From positions 186,001-250,000 of the forward strand of contig NZ_MAEI01000054.1 of assembly GCF_009933255.1 (NCBI RefSeq): 64,000 nucleotides of DNA, given 5' to 3'. Positions 15,953 to 24,884 of this stretch are shown one piece after another. Source of the stretch: Enterococcus diestrammenae (GTDB lineage Bacteria > Bacillota > Bacilli > Lactobacillales > Enterococcaceae). Position 1 is the first letter of the stretch. Every line of letters starts with the position of its first letter. The position numbers were made by a program, and so were the translations under genes. The notes beneath the pieces are model-generated. The model searched no databases and was not told the DNA's origin. It was given only the letters and a program-made list of their open reading frames with translations.

Positions 15953-16810
15953 ATGAAAATCAGAAAAATCTTGAATCAAAATGCAGTCCTAATCGATGAC
16001 GACGGTCAAGAGAAGGTTGCAATCGGCAAGGGAATCGGCTTTAACAAGAAGCGCAACGATTTGGTGTTTGCCCGGGAAGTGGAGCGCATGTTTGTCATGG
16101 CACCGGATAGCCAGATGAAGTTGCAAAATTTGTTGAACCAAATCGATGAGAAATTTCTCTTTGCGGCTGAACATATCGTCAATCACGCCGAACTCGTATT
16201 GATGGAAAAACTAAACGAACATGTGTTGATTGCCCTGACGGATCACTTGGCTTTTAGTGCTGAGAATATCAAAAATGGCATCATTGTCCGTAATAAATTA
16301 TTGAAAGAAATTGAAGTTCTCCATCAAGAAGAATTTGGAATTGCACAATGGGCGGTAGAGTATCTGAACAATGAACTGCAGATTCCTTACAGTTATGATG
16401 AAGCGGGGTATATCGCCATTCATCTCCATAGTGCCCGTCGCGGGGAGCAAAACAATCATCGCATTATTCGGGAAGTGACCATCGTTTCAGATACGATGGG
16501 ATTGATCGCCCAAGAGCTGGGAATCGATTTGTATGCCGAGGAGATGGGGTTGAATTACTCCCGTCTGGCCAATCATCTGCGGCTACTCTTGGAACGCTAT
16601 CAAAAACAGCAGTACGCCGTTTTGGATGAAGAAATCATTGAGATGGTTCGGGTGAAATATCCCGAAAGCTATGCCATTGCCAAAAAAGTCCGGGTGATGC
16701 TGATTAAACAGTATCAACTGGCGACATCAAGTGAAGAGTTGGGTTACATCGCCATACATATCGAGCGATTGCGGAAAGCAACCCAAAAAGAAGAGGAGAA
16801 AAATTCATGA
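15953..16810 (+). CDS. BglG/GlcT family transcription antiterminator
   Basis: The 285-residue protein has an N-terminal RNA-binding CAT domain (MKIRKILNQNAVLIDDDGQEKVAIGKGIGFNKK, residues 1-55) and two PRD domains. PRD1 has its conserved His in LTDHLAFSAEN and IAIHLHSAR; PRD2 has HLRLLLERY and GYIAIHIERLR. In this family PTS-dependent phosphorylation of the PRD histidines sets activity, so the protein stays off when its EII is idle and allows read-through of the leader terminator when substrate is transported. Its gene overlaps the PTS gene by four bases (ATGA), so it likely controls its own operon. Confidence 0.93.
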   Translation: MKIRKILNQNAVLIDDDGQEKVAIGKGIGFNKKRNDLVFAREVERMFVMAPDSQMKLQNLLNQIDEKFLFAAEHIVNHAELVLMEKLNEHVLIALTDHLAFSAENIKNGIIVRNKLLKEIEVLHQEEFGIAQWAVEYLNNELQIPYSYDEAGYIAIHLHSARRGEQNNHRIIREVTIVSDTMGLIAQELGIDLYAEEMGLNYSRLANHLRLLLERYQKQQYAVLDEEIIEMVRVKYPESYAIAKKVRVMLIKQYQLATSSEELGYIAIHIERLRKATQKEEEKNS

Positions 16811-18783
16811 AAGCATATTTACAACGTATTGGTCGTTCGTTGATGTTACCTGTGGCTACTTTGCCAGTAGCGGCCCTATTCATGGGTATCGGGTACTGGA
16901 TTGACCCTAGTGGTTGGGGTGGCAATAATATTTTAGCTGCCTTTTTAATCAAAGCTGGGGGCACGATTTTAGATAATCTGGGGATTTTGTTTGCTGTCGG
17001 TTTGGCTTACGGGATGTCAAAAGACAAAGATGGCGCAGCCGCTTTGGCTGGTTTGGTTGCCTTTTTGACACCGATGACCTTAGTGAATAGTGCTGCTGTG
17101 GCTTTATTTACCAAAGTGGATGTAGAAAACGTTAACGTGGCTTTTGGCGCCATCAACAATAAAAACGTCTTTATCGGGATTTTAGCTGGTTTGGTAGCTG
17201 CGGCTTTATACAATCGTTTCAGCGGCGTGAAATTGCCGATGGCTTTATCCTTCTTTAGTGGCAAACGGGCAGTGCCGATTGTTACCGCCGGAGCGATGTC
17301 CTTGATTTCAGCCTTATTAATTTTTATTTGGCCTCCTGTATACAACGCGTTAGTATCCTTCGGGGAATTGATCTCTAGCATGGGACCATTGGGAGCTGGT
17401 CTGTATGGCTTCTTCAACCGTTTATTGATCCCAACTGGATTGCACCATGCGTTAAACAATGTGTTCTGGTTCAACTTGGCAGGGATTGATGATATCAGTA
17501 AATTCTGGGCTAGCGAAGGAACCAAAGGGATTACCGGGATGTACCAAGCTGGCTTCTTCCCAGTGATGATGTTTGGTTTACCAGCTGGGGCTTTGGCCAT
17601 TTACCAATGCGCTCGTCCGGAAAAGAAAAAAGTAACAGCTTCCTTGATGGTAGCTGCGGCTTTCGCTTCATTCTTCACCGGGGTAACAGAACCTCTTGAA
17701 TTCTCCTTCATGTTTGTCGCTTGGCCTTTGTATGTGGTTCATGCGGCTTTGACAGGGATCTCCATGTTTGTGGCTGCCTTCTTCCATTGGACAGCTGGGT
17801 TTAACTTTAGTGCTGGCTTTATCGACTTCTTCTTGAGTCTGCGAGTACCGATTGCCAACAAACCTTACATGTTAATCGTCTTCGGTTTGATCATGGCAGT
17901 GGTTTATTACTTCACCTTCTTGTTTGTGATTAAGAAATTCAATTTGATGACTCCTGGTCGCGAAGAAGTGGAAGAAGAAGCTGCTGAAGATATCGATCCT
18001 TTTGTTGCCAGTGGTGATGACAAATTTGCTACGATGGCTAATCAAATCTACAACGCTCTTGGTGGTGCAGCCAATGTGACGTCGATCGATAACTGTACAA
18101 CTCGTCTGCGTTTGCAAGTCAAAGATACCGAAACAGTGGATCAAAGCAAAATCAAACGGACGGGTGTTCCTGGTGTCAAAGTAATCGATGGTCAAAATAT
18201 TCAAGTTATCGTCGGTACTGAAGTGCAGTTTGTCGCTGACGAAATGAAACAATTGCATCATGGTGAGGCTAGACCTGCAGCGACTGTTGTGGAAACAGCA
18301 GAAGTAGTCGAAGAAAACTCACCGATTCAAGACGTATTTGCCGTCAGTGATGGGGCGATTAAAGACATCACCACCGTCAGTGACGATGTCTTCTCCCAAA
18401 AAATGATGGGTGACGGTTTTGCTGTTGCTCCAAGTGATGATGCCGTCTTTACACCAATGGCTGGGACTATCACGACGGTCTTCCCAACAAAACATGCAGT
18501 GGGGATCAAAACGGATAACGGTTTGGAAATTCTCGTGCACATGGGGATTGACACAGTCAGTCTAAAAGGTGAACCATTTGAAGTCTTCGTTACGGAAGGG
18601 CAAAAAGTGGGTCGCGGCCAATTATTAGCCAAAATGGATCGTGAAAAAGTCTTAGCCAATGGCAAACAAACGGACATCATGGTAGTTTGCACCAACAGCG
18701 ATCAGCTACAAGCTTTGAAAGTGACACCAAAAGAGGTTGTAGCCAATGAAATCGTGGGTACAATCGAAAGCAAAGCGGAATAA
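16807..18783 (+). CDS. nagE: PTS EIICBA permease, N-acetylglucosamine (NagE) type
   Basis: A 658-residue single-chain PTS permease. The membrane EIIC domain (about 1-375) has LPVATLPVAALFMGIG, NRLLIPTGLHHALNNVFWF and GVTEPLEFSFMF. EIIB follows (about 405-480) with the phosphorylated Cys in DNCTTRLRL. EIIA is at the C-terminus (about 520-658) with the active His in LEILVHMGIDTV. The domain order and the IIC sequence are closer to NagE than to PtsG; glucose or a related sugar cannot be excluded. The product imports and phosphorylates the sugar at the membrane. It is translationally coupled to the antiterminator upstream and followed by a repeat and a terminator. Confidence 0.9.
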   Translation: MKAYLQRIGRSLMLPVATLPVAALFMGIGYWIDPSGWGGNNILAAFLIKAGGTILDNLGILFAVGLAYGMSKDKDGAAALAGLVAFLTPMTLVNSAAVALFTKVDVENVNVAFGAINNKNVFIGILAGLVAAALYNRFSGVKLPMALSFFSGKRAVPIVTAGAMSLISALLIFIWPPVYNALVSFGELISSMGPLGAGLYGFFNRLLIPTGLHHALNNVFWFNLAGIDDISKFWASEGTKGITGMYQAGFFPVMMFGLPAGALAIYQCARPEKKKVTASLMVAAAFASFFTGVTEPLEFSFMFVAWPLYVVHAALTGISMFVAAFFHWTAGFNFSAGFIDFFLSLRVPIANKPYMLIVFGLIMAVVYYFTFLFVIKKFNLMTPGREEVEEEAAEDIDPFVASGDDKFATMANQIYNALGGAANVTSIDNCTTRLRLQVKDTETVDQSKIKRTGVPGVKVIDGQNIQVIVGTEVQFVADEMKQLHHGEARPAATVVETAEVVEENSPIQDVFAVSDGAIKDITTVSDDVFSQKMMGDGFAVAPSDDAVFTPMAGTITTVFPTKHAVGIKTDNGLEILVHMGIDTVSLKGEPFEVFVTEGQKVGRGQLLAKMDREKVLANGKQTDIMVVCTNSDQLQALKVTPKEVVANEIVGTIESKAE

Positions 18784-18827
18784 TTTTCACTTGTGAAAAT
18801 GGCTGCTCAAGCCGATTTTCCCCAAAG

Positions 18828-18968
18828 TAGCTCAATAAGAAAGGCTGAACGAACTCGTTCAGCTCTCGAGAATTAAGGCGAAACTGACACATGATGTTCT
18901 TTATCATGAGTCGGTTTCGCCTTAATTCCGAAGAGAGCTAGTTCGTGAAGCCAGACATTTCTAGAATT
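18828..18968 (-). repeat. Palindromic repeat family B, full copy 1
   Basis: Read on the minus strand this matches 24885-25020: GTCTGGCTTCACGAACTAGC on the left, TTCGTTCAGCCTTTCTTATT on the right, and between them a long hairpin with arms GAATTAAGGCGAAAC and GTTTCGCCTTAATTC (18870-18930). The outer arms also pair in part (AGCTCTC/GAGAGCT). It lies in the 3' region of the PTS gene. Confidence 0.75.
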
Positions 18969-19017
18969 GGTATTATGGGATTTTTACTTGTGAAAGTTTT
19001 ATAATACCTCAGTTAGT

Positions 19018-19069
19018 GAAAAAGCACCTCTTTTTCCTTCGTAATTGAAGAAAAGAGGTGCTTTTTTTT
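19018..19069. terminator. Strong terminator downstream of the PTS operon
   Basis: AAAAAGCACCTCTTTT pairs with AAAAGAGGTGCTTTTTTTT. The symmetric runs suggest activity in both directions. Confidence 0.9.
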
Positions 19070-19197
19070 CGAAAATCAGGTTTGTAATGACAGAGGGTCT
19101 ACACGTTACATCCGCCATCCACCACACATCAAGTTTTCGAGACGTCCTTCCTCGAAAACAGACAATCCTCGCTCGCTTTTTATACGCCACGAAAAAC

Positions 19198-19233
19198 AAA
19201 AAAAAGCCTCCCACCTAAGTGAGAGGCCGCATT
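19198..19233 (-). terminator. Terminator of the putative 6S RNA
   Basis: On the minus strand GCCTCTCACTTAGGTGGGAGGC forms a compact hairpin followed by eight or more T residues. Confidence 0.88.
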
Positions 19234-19235
19234 CA

Positions 19236-19441
19236 GTTAGAATGGGTAATATCCGTCGATGCCGTTCTTCGTCTTATAGTATTGATCCCGCAATGATCAG
19301 CAGGTGGGTTCCACGGTGAAGGCCTAAAGCTACCAAATGATAAGGCATGCTAGCAGTCTGCACACAAGACGGATCCCGAGGTATCAATAAAGATGTTCGG
19401 TCAACACACAGAAAAGACAACTCGTACATCACAGAATTCCC
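19236..19441 (-). ncRNA. ssrS: Probable 6S RNA
   Basis: A gene-free transcript of about 205 bases plus terminator, with a clear minus-strand promoter. Its ends pair with small bulges (AAGUGGGAAU near the 5' end with AUUACCCAUU near the 3' end), as in the 6S closing stem. Complementary blocks such as GGGAUCC and GGGAUC flank a central region. 6S RNA mimics an open promoter and sequesters the housekeeping RNA polymerase in stationary phase. Position next to rarA on the same strand agrees with the usual location in Firmicutes. I identified it by layout and partial pairing, not by a covariance model. Confidence 0.65.
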
Positions 19442-19447
19442 ACTTAC

Positions 19448-19476
19448 ATAGTAGCACGTCCCTTGAAAGTCTGCAA
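19448..19476 (-). promoter_or_regulatory. Promoter of the putative 6S RNA
   Basis: On the minus strand TTGCAG (19476-19471), a 17-base spacer and TACTAT (19453-19448) precede the RNA by about seven bases. Confidence 0.75.
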
Positions 19477-19551
19477 TAAAAAACTCCTATTTTTGAAAGC
19501 GGATACTTGCTGATTTTCGAGACGAGTCAACCGTTTGTAGGTACTTTGCCG

Positions 19552-20847
19552 CTAGTTTTTCTTGGAATTGGTGTGCTGTTGGCGCCATTGTTGGATGCGT
19601 TGATACTGTTGTCCTAACGCTTGCTCGTATTTACCAGTGGCTTTTGGCTGGTAGTAGGAAGCGTTCTTGAGTTTGTCTGGTAAATACTGCTGATCTACCC
19701 AGGCGTTTTCAAAATCATGGGGGTACTGATAGCCGATGCCCCGACCGAGGTCTTTGGCCCCTTGGTAATGGCTGTCCCGCAAATGATCTGGCACAGCGCC
19801 AGCATTTCCTTCCCGGATATCAGCAAGCGCTGCATCCACCGCTACGTAGGCGGAGTTGGATTTTGGCGACAGGCAGAGATCCACGACAGTATCTGCTAAG
19901 GGAATCCGCGCTTCCGGTAAACCGAGGCGTTCGGCAGCTAAAACGGCATTGACCGTCCGAGCGGCTGCCGCAGGATTGGCCAGACCGATGTCTTCATAGC
20001 CGATAACCATCAAGCGGCGACAAATAATCGCCAAATCGCCGGCTTCCACCAAGCGAGCAAGGTAATGGAGGGCAGCGTTAACGTCGCTGCCGCGGATGGA
20101 CTTTTGGAAGGCGGAGATGACGTCATAATGGGCATCACCATCTTTGTCATGGGTCAAGGCTTTACGTTGGAGGCATTCTTCCATGACGGTTAAGGTCAAA
20201 TGAATGATGCCATCTGCTTCTGGAGGTGTCGAACGAACGGCCAGCTCAAGGCCGTTTAAGGCACTACGCAGGTCGCCGTTGGTGGCACGAGAGAGGTGCC
20301 GCCGTGCCGTTTCCTCGATTTCTACCGGATAGTTACCTAAGCCGCGTTCTTTATCTGCCAAGGCTTGGTCGACGGCAGTCAAAATATCGCTTTCTGTTAA
20401 AGGTTTGACTTCAAAAATTTGCGTCCGGCTACGGATTGCGGGATTGATGGTAATATAGGGATTTTCCGTCGTGGCGCCGATCATGATGATCCGGCCTGAT
20501 TCCAAGTGAGGCAGGAGAAAATCTTGTTTGGTTTTGTCCAAGCGATGGACTTCATCTAATAGCAAAATCACAGTTCCGCTCATTTTGGCTTCTTCAGCGA
20601 CGATTTGCAGGTCCTTTTTAGTATCGGTAGCGGCATTCAGCATCCGAAAGGCGTATTGGGTCGAACCAGCAATCGCTGAGGCAATACTGGTTTTCCCTGT
20701 GCCAGGAGGACCGTAGAGAATCATCGAGGAAAGCATCTTGGCGGTCACCATACGACGAATGATTTTTCCAGGTCCAACCAGGTGCTGTTGTCCCACCACT
20801 TCATCCAGATTGCGAGGGCGCATCCGGAAGGCTAAAGGTTTTTCCAC
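19552..20847 (-). CDS. rarA: Replication-associated recombination protein A (AAA+ ATPase)
   Basis: The 431-residue protein is RarA/MgsA (relative of eukaryotic WRNIP1), acting at stalled replication forks. The AAA+ core shows LAFRMRPRNLDEVVGQQHLVG, Walker A YGPPGTGKTS (around residue 48), Walker B LLLDEVHRLDK, and sensor 1 GATTENP. The C-terminal clamp-loader-like oligomerisation region has GSDVNAALHYLARLVEAGDLAIICRRL and the closing PHDFENAWVDQQYLP. Length is normal. AAAGGAGG lies upstream of ATG 20847. The gene is monocistronic and upstream of the 6S RNA on the same strand. Confidence 0.95.
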   Translation of the reverse strand: MEKPLAFRMRPRNLDEVVGQQHLVGPGKIIRRMVTAKMLSSMILYGPPGTGKTSIASAIAGSTQYAFRMLNAATDTKKDLQIVAEEAKMSGTVILLLDEVHRLDKTKQDFLLPHLESGRIIMIGATTENPYITINPAIRSRTQIFEVKPLTESDILTAVDQALADKERGLGNYPVEIEETARRHLSRATNGDLRSALNGLELAVRSTPPEADGIIHLTLTVMEECLQRKALTHDKDGDAHYDVISAFQKSIRGSDVNAALHYLARLVEAGDLAIICRRLMVIGYEDIGLANPAAAARTVNAVLAAERLGLPEARIPLADTVVDLCLSPKSNSAYVAVDAALADIREGNAGAVPDHLRDSHYQGAKDLGRGIGYQYPHDFENAWVDQQYLPDKLKNASYYQPKATGKYEQALGQQYQRIQQWRQQHTNSKKN

Positions 20848-21025
20848 TTGTTTTCCTCCTTTCTTGATGAGCTTTACCTTCAGTATAGCACGGGAGTTTC
20901 AAAGAGCCGACGAAAGGCCTCTTTTTCTGAGCCAAAAGTATTGATTTGGCGTAATTGCCACTTATCCCATCCCCCTTGCTAGTAAGGAACCCCTGAATCG
21001 TGTAGAATAGGCTTTGGTGAGGAAG

Positions 21026-21667
21026 ATGACGAGTAGTTTAGTAGAAGCCCAGAAAATCTTTGGCACGAGTAGTACAGTGGCTGTGGCTCGCTATTTGGTG
21101 GGGATGTATCTGGAACATCGCTTGCCAGATGGCAGTAAGCTTGGCGGTTGGATCGTGGACTGTGAAGCATATCTCGGCCCCGAAGACGAGGCGGCCCATA
21201 GTTATGGGATGCGTCAGACGCCACGGGTGCGGGCGATGTATCAGGAGCCGGGGACGATTTATCTCTATCAAATGCACACCCATCTGATTTTGAATATGGT
21301 GACGCAACCTGCCGGCCAGCCTCAAGGGGTGATGATCCGGGGGTTAGAACCGGATCCGGCTTCTTTAGCCCAAATGAGTGGAAATCGTGGGGGCAAAACG
21401 GGTGCAGCGATTTCAGATGGACCGGGAAAACTGATTGAAGCGTTAGGGGTGACGCCCGACTTCTATGGGCAATCGATTTTTTCTAGTGACTTACATATTT
21501 GTCCAGAGAAAAAGCGTCAACCGCGGAAAATTTTGGAGCTGCCGAGAATCGGAATTCCCAACAAAGGCAAGTGGACGCAGCTGCCACTGCGTTTCGTCTG
21601 TGAAGGCAATCCGTATGTAACCAAACAGAAAAAAGCTGACGTGGCCGCTGATCACGGCTGGCAATAA
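21026..21667 (+). CDS. DNA-3-methyladenine glycosylase (AAG/MPG family)
   Basis: The protein of 213 residues is of the mammalian-type alkyladenine DNA glycosylase family, which excises alkylated purines in base-excision repair. Family motifs seen are VARYLVGMYLEHRLPDG, WIVDCEAYLGPEDEAAHSYGMRQTPR with the catalytic Glu, GTIYLYQMHTHLILNMV, GVMIRGLEP, and GPGKLIEALGV. The start is uncertain: ATG 21026 has GTGAGG only three bases upstream, and GTG 21017 or TTG 21014 would add three or four residues. The upstream spacer holds the divergent promoter shared with rarA. Confidence 0.92.
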   Translation: MTSSLVEAQKIFGTSSTVAVARYLVGMYLEHRLPDGSKLGGWIVDCEAYLGPEDEAAHSYGMRQTPRVRAMYQEPGTIYLYQMHTHLILNMVTQPAGQPQGVMIRGLEPDPASLAQMSGNRGGKTGAAISDGPGKLIEALGVTPDFYGQSIFSSDLHICPEKKRQPRKILELPRIGIPNKGKWTQLPLRFVCEGNPYVTKQKKADVAADHGWQ

Positions 21668-21720
21668 ACCGAGAGCTGCTTTTAGAAAAGTGTAGACTCT
21701 CAAAAATGGAGGAAAAAACA

Positions 21721-22209
21721 ATGGCAAAAGCAACCATGTTAACTTATTTAGATGAGCAATTAACCAAACAACTACCGGATTACGATGTGGCCATCGATTG
21801 GGATGTCAAAAATCACAGTGTGGAGTTGGTGATTCGCTTGTTTGCCGAAAATCCAGCGCAACTTCATCTAGATGATGCAGAAGGCGTGGCATCAGAAGAA
21901 GCAATCATCGAGTTTGAAGATGGCATTTTATTGGTGGACCCGAAAAAGTCCAAGTACGACGTGGCAGATTACTTGGCCGTTTATCCTTACGAAGGGAAAA
22001 AAGGTCTGCGCCAAGGGGAATTGGACGCCTTAGTCACTTACCTAAAAGAGGTCATGGATGAGGGCTTGAGTGATTTGATGGACTTTTTAAATGACGATGA
22101 TGCAGCGGAAGTTTTCGAGTTGCATTGGGATCGAGAACAGTTTGCCGAGTTGGTGCGGTCAAATGAAGTAAAAGGCTTAACGACTTATCTGCCTTATCCT
22201 GCCTATTAA
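21721..22209 (+). CDS. DUF3013 family protein
   Basis: A 162-residue acidic cytoplasmic protein. Asp/Glu-rich segments (FEDGILLVDPKKSKYDVADYL, DLMDFLNDDDAAEVFELHWD) and the lack of membrane or signal sequences fit DUF3013, a family found mostly in Lactobacillales and often placed before prmA, as here. Function is unknown. ATG 21721 is preferred over ATG 21706 because GGAGG falls inside the longer version and is well placed for the shorter. Confidence 0.85.
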   Translation: MAKATMLTYLDEQLTKQLPDYDVAIDWDVKNHSVELVIRLFAENPAQLHLDDAEGVASEEAIIEFEDGILLVDPKKSKYDVADYLAVYPYEGKKGLRQGELDALVTYLKEVMDEGLSDLMDFLNDDDAAEVFELHWDREQFAELVRSNEVKGLTTYLPYPAY

Positions 22210-22292
22210 GAAGTGAGAAAGTAGCGATCAAGCAACGAGAAAAAGTTGCCAAAGGATTGGCATAAGGTAACAACCAGAAAGAGGACAAACAC

Positions 22293-23267
22293 ATGAAATG
22301 GTATGAAGTAAAAGTTGAAACGGCTAGCGAATCTGTGGAAGCCGTTGCCAATATTTTGATGGAAGCTGGGGCCAGTGGTGTCGCGATTGAAGATGCATTG
22401 GATGCCCAAAATTGGCAGAGTGATGCCTTTGGTGAGATAGCTGACACCAGCGCCTTGACCGATTTGACGGAAGGCGCTCGGGTGGCTGCTTATTTTCCGG
22501 AGACGATTTTTTTGCCGGAAATTTTGCCTTTTATGAAAGAGACGATTGCCCAATTGCCAGAGTTTGGTTTGGCCCTTGGGAAAAATGAAATCACCGTGAC
22601 GGAAGTTTCCGATGGGGATTGGGCGACGGCTTGGAAGAAATACTATCATCCGGTGGGGATCAGTCGTTATTTGACTATCGTCCCTAGCTGGGAAGAGTAC
22701 GAAGCCAGTCACCCCGACGAAAAAATTATTCGTCTGGATCCGGGGATGGCCTTTGGTACCGGGACTCATCCGACGACTCGTCTGACTTTGCAAGCGCTGG
22801 AAGTAGTGCTGCGGGGCGGAGAGACGGTCTTGGATGTGGGGACTGGTTCTGGGGTGTTGAGTATTGCCAGCAAGCATCTCGGTGCTGGCTTAGTTCATGC
22901 CTATGATTTGGATGAAGTCGCTGTACGCTCGGCACGGGACAATATGGATTTAAACCCAGTTGCCGCAGATGTACGAGTGGCTGCCAATGACTTGCTAAAC
23001 GGCGTGGAGCTGGAAGCTGACGTGATTGTCGCTAATATTTTAGCGGATATTATTTTATTGATGATTCCTGATGCTTACCGTCTGCTGAAACCAACTGGAC
23101 GTTTGATCGTTTCGGGGATTATTCAAGAGAAAAAAGACCAGGTTATCGCTGCGATGATCGCTGCCGGTTTCCAAGTGGACCAAGTCTTCAATCAACGAGA
23201 CTGGTATGCGATTATTTTGAAAAAAGCCACGGAAGACGATGCTGCCCTTGATCCGACAGCTGGTTGA
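22293..23267 (+). CDS. prmA: Ribosomal protein L11 methyltransferase
   Basis: PrmA trimethylates lysines and the N-terminus of ribosomal protein L11 with S-adenosylmethionine. The 324-residue protein shows the small N-terminal substrate-recognition domain (KWYEVKVETASESVEAVANILMEAGASGVAIED), the linker, and the Rossmann methyltransferase domain: RLDPGMAFGTGTHPTTRL, motif I VLDVGTGSGVLSIASKHLGA, and VIVANILADIILLMIPD. The length is typical. It sits in the order DUF3013, prmA, rsmE that is usual in lactic acid bacteria. Confidence 0.96.
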   Translation: MKWYEVKVETASESVEAVANILMEAGASGVAIEDALDAQNWQSDAFGEIADTSALTDLTEGARVAAYFPETIFLPEILPFMKETIAQLPEFGLALGKNEITVTEVSDGDWATAWKKYYHPVGISRYLTIVPSWEEYEASHPDEKIIRLDPGMAFGTGTHPTTRLTLQALEVVLRGGETVLDVGTGSGVLSIASKHLGAGLVHAYDLDEVAVRSARDNMDLNPVAADVRVAANDLLNGVELEADVIVANILADIILLMIPDAYRLLKPTGRLIVSGIIQEKKDQVIAAMIAAGFQVDQVFNQRDWYAIILKKATEDDAALDPTAG

Positions 23268-23304
23268 GGATAACGGGCTACTTGAGATGAGGAAGTGAAT
23301 TGTT

Positions 23305-24060
23305 ATGCAACGTTATTTTATGCAGTCGAATTATCAGCCGCAAGCAGACTATGCCCTGACAGGAGAAATTTTTCATCACATGATTCGCGTGATGCGCATG
23401 AAACCGGCGGAGCGAGTCTATCTGGTATTTACCGATCAGACCACCATCATCGCAGAAATTACCGAAGTAAGAGAAGAGCAAGTGCTGGTCAAAGAAGTTG
23501 CCAAAGAGGTGCAAGAAAAAGAACTACCCCTAGCGATCACCATTGCTTCTGGTTATCCAAAAGGCGACAAGCTGGAATGGATCGTCCAAAAAGGGACGGA
23601 GTTGGGGGCAGCGGGCTTTATCGGTTTTCCTGCGCAAGCCTCAGTGGTGAAATGGGATAGTAAAAAACTTGCGAAAAAAGCCCAACGCTTGGAGAAAATC
23701 GCCCAAGAAGCGGCAGAACAATCCCAACGACAAGTGACCCCTATCGTCAAATTATTGGAAAACAGCGGTCAGTTGTACCAGTTGTTGGCGCAGTTTGATG
23801 TGATCCTCGTTGCCTATGAAGAAAGTGCCAAAGCCGGCGAAGGAGCTCAATTGGTACAAGTCTTACAAGAAGCGGCAGTAGGTACTCGGATTTTGGCAGT
23901 CTTTGGGCCAGAAGGGGGCATTATGCCAGCTGAGATTGAAAAACTCACCGCTGCTGGCGGGCGGCTATGTGGTTTAGGTCCGCGGATTTTACGGACGGAA
24001 ACGGCACCGTTGTATCTATTGAGTGCGGCTAGTTTTTATCGTGAGTTATTGGTAAAGTAA
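23305..24060 (+). CDS. rsmE: 16S rRNA (uracil-1498-N3)-methyltransferase
   Basis: RsmE methylates U1498 at the ribosomal decoding site. The 251 residues hold an N-terminal PUA-like domain (GEIFHHMIRVMRMKPAERVYLVF) and a SPOUT knot with ILAVFGPEGGIMPAEIEKL and LGPRILRTETAPLYLLSA, the deep-trefoil S-adenosylmethionine site. GAGGAAGTG lies upstream of ATG 23305. The gene follows prmA by 37 bases and is likely cotranscribed. Confidence 0.95.
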   Translation: MQRYFMQSNYQPQADYALTGEIFHHMIRVMRMKPAERVYLVFTDQTTIIAEITEVREEQVLVKEVAKEVQEKELPLAITIASGYPKGDKLEWIVQKGTELGAAGFIGFPAQASVVKWDSKKLAKKAQRLEKIAQEAAEQSQRQVTPIVKLLENSGQLYQLLAQFDVILVAYEESAKAGEGAQLVQVLQEAAVGTRILAVFGPEGGIMPAEIEKLTAAGGRLCGLGPRILRTETAPLYLLSAASFYRELLVK

Positions 24061-24093
24061 AAGGTTGGAATTTCGTTGATGGAGGAGAAATTG

Positions 24094-24765
24094 GTGAAAA
24101 TCAGTGATGTGGTTAGTTTGCGGATACTGGATCCGGCGATGCGAGATTGGGAGCTAAAAGATGCTTTAACCGCCGCTAGGCAACAGCCAGGTTTGCAAGA
24201 AATTGTGGTACTACCGGTACATTTACGCCGGGCGAAGCAACTTTTGCTAGGTACGGATATTCGTCTGGGGACTGTTGTTGATTATCCCCTAGGTTGCGGA
24301 ACGGTAGCTAAAAAAGCCTTTGAAGTAGGAAAAAGTTTTCAAGAAGGGGCTGACTTTTTGGAGCTTACGGTCAACGGGGATGCCTTGTTGCAACAACCGG
24401 AAATGGCTGCAGAGTTAGAGCGAGCGTTGACACCTTTAGCCAGTGCTTGGGGAGAAATCCGCACCCGCGTCGATTCCCGTGAGATCACGGAGTTGACTAA
24501 AATTTATCTAGGGCGCGCCATGAAAGAGTGGGGCTGGCCTTGCCTGGTTTTAGGACAAGGGACGTCCATTGAAAATGCCTTTCACGATGCTACCACGATT
24601 GCTTATGAAGGTGGCGACAAGCTGAAGCTACAGATCAATCTGGAAAGGATTACCCCTGAGGACCTGCAAGAGTTGGTAAACCGAGGCGTGGCCCGGGTAG
24701 GACTTACTCGTTTCGAAGACTTAAATTTGCAACAAGAACTGCGGCAGATCTGGCCGGTTGATTGA
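24094..24765 (+). CDS. DeoC-like protein lacking the Schiff-base lysine
   Basis: The protein of 223 residues resembles deoxyribose-phosphate aldolase (DeoC): IRLGTVVDYPLGCGTVAKKAFEV matches the DeoC strand and loop that normally reads TVIGFPLG, and ADFLELTVNGDALL corresponds to its next strand. The KTSTG loop that carries the catalytic lysine in true DeoC is replaced by LGQGTSIENAF, so ordinary aldolase activity is doubtful. GTG 24094 is chosen because GGAGGA lies seven bases upstream; TTG 24091 or ATG 24079 are possible. It is 33 bases after rsmE. The actual function is unknown. Confidence 0.65.
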   Translation: MKISDVVSLRILDPAMRDWELKDALTAARQQPGLQEIVVLPVHLRRAKQLLLGTDIRLGTVVDYPLGCGTVAKKAFEVGKSFQEGADFLELTVNGDALLQQPEMAAELERALTPLASAWGEIRTRVDSREITELTKIYLGRAMKEWGWPCLVLGQGTSIENAFHDATTIAYEGGDKLKLQINLERITPEDLQELVNRGVARVGLTRFEDLNLQQELRQIWPVD

Positions 24766-24809
24766 AAAAGCCGCTACCACCGTGTATAATAATGACAATC
24801 ATTTCAGAG

Positions 24810-24839
24810 AGTACTGCTTGGGATACAGTAGTACTTTTT
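24810..24839 (+). terminator. Terminator of the prmA-rsmE operon
   Basis: AGTACTGCTT pairs imperfectly with CAGTAGTACT and is followed by TTTTT. Confidence 0.75.
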
Positions 24840-24846
24840 GATAGAC

Positions 24847-24877
24847 AAAAAAGATCAAATTATCAAGGTGATCTTTT
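24847..24877. terminator. Second adjacent hairpin terminator
   Basis: AAAAGATCA pairs with TGATCTTTT immediately after the first terminator. Confidence 0.65.
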
Positions 24878-24884
24878 ATCATAC

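Noticed and set aside
17007..17600. 197-codon minus-strand frame inside nagE
   Set aside because: It is antisense to conserved membrane segments of the PTS permease and has no start signal.
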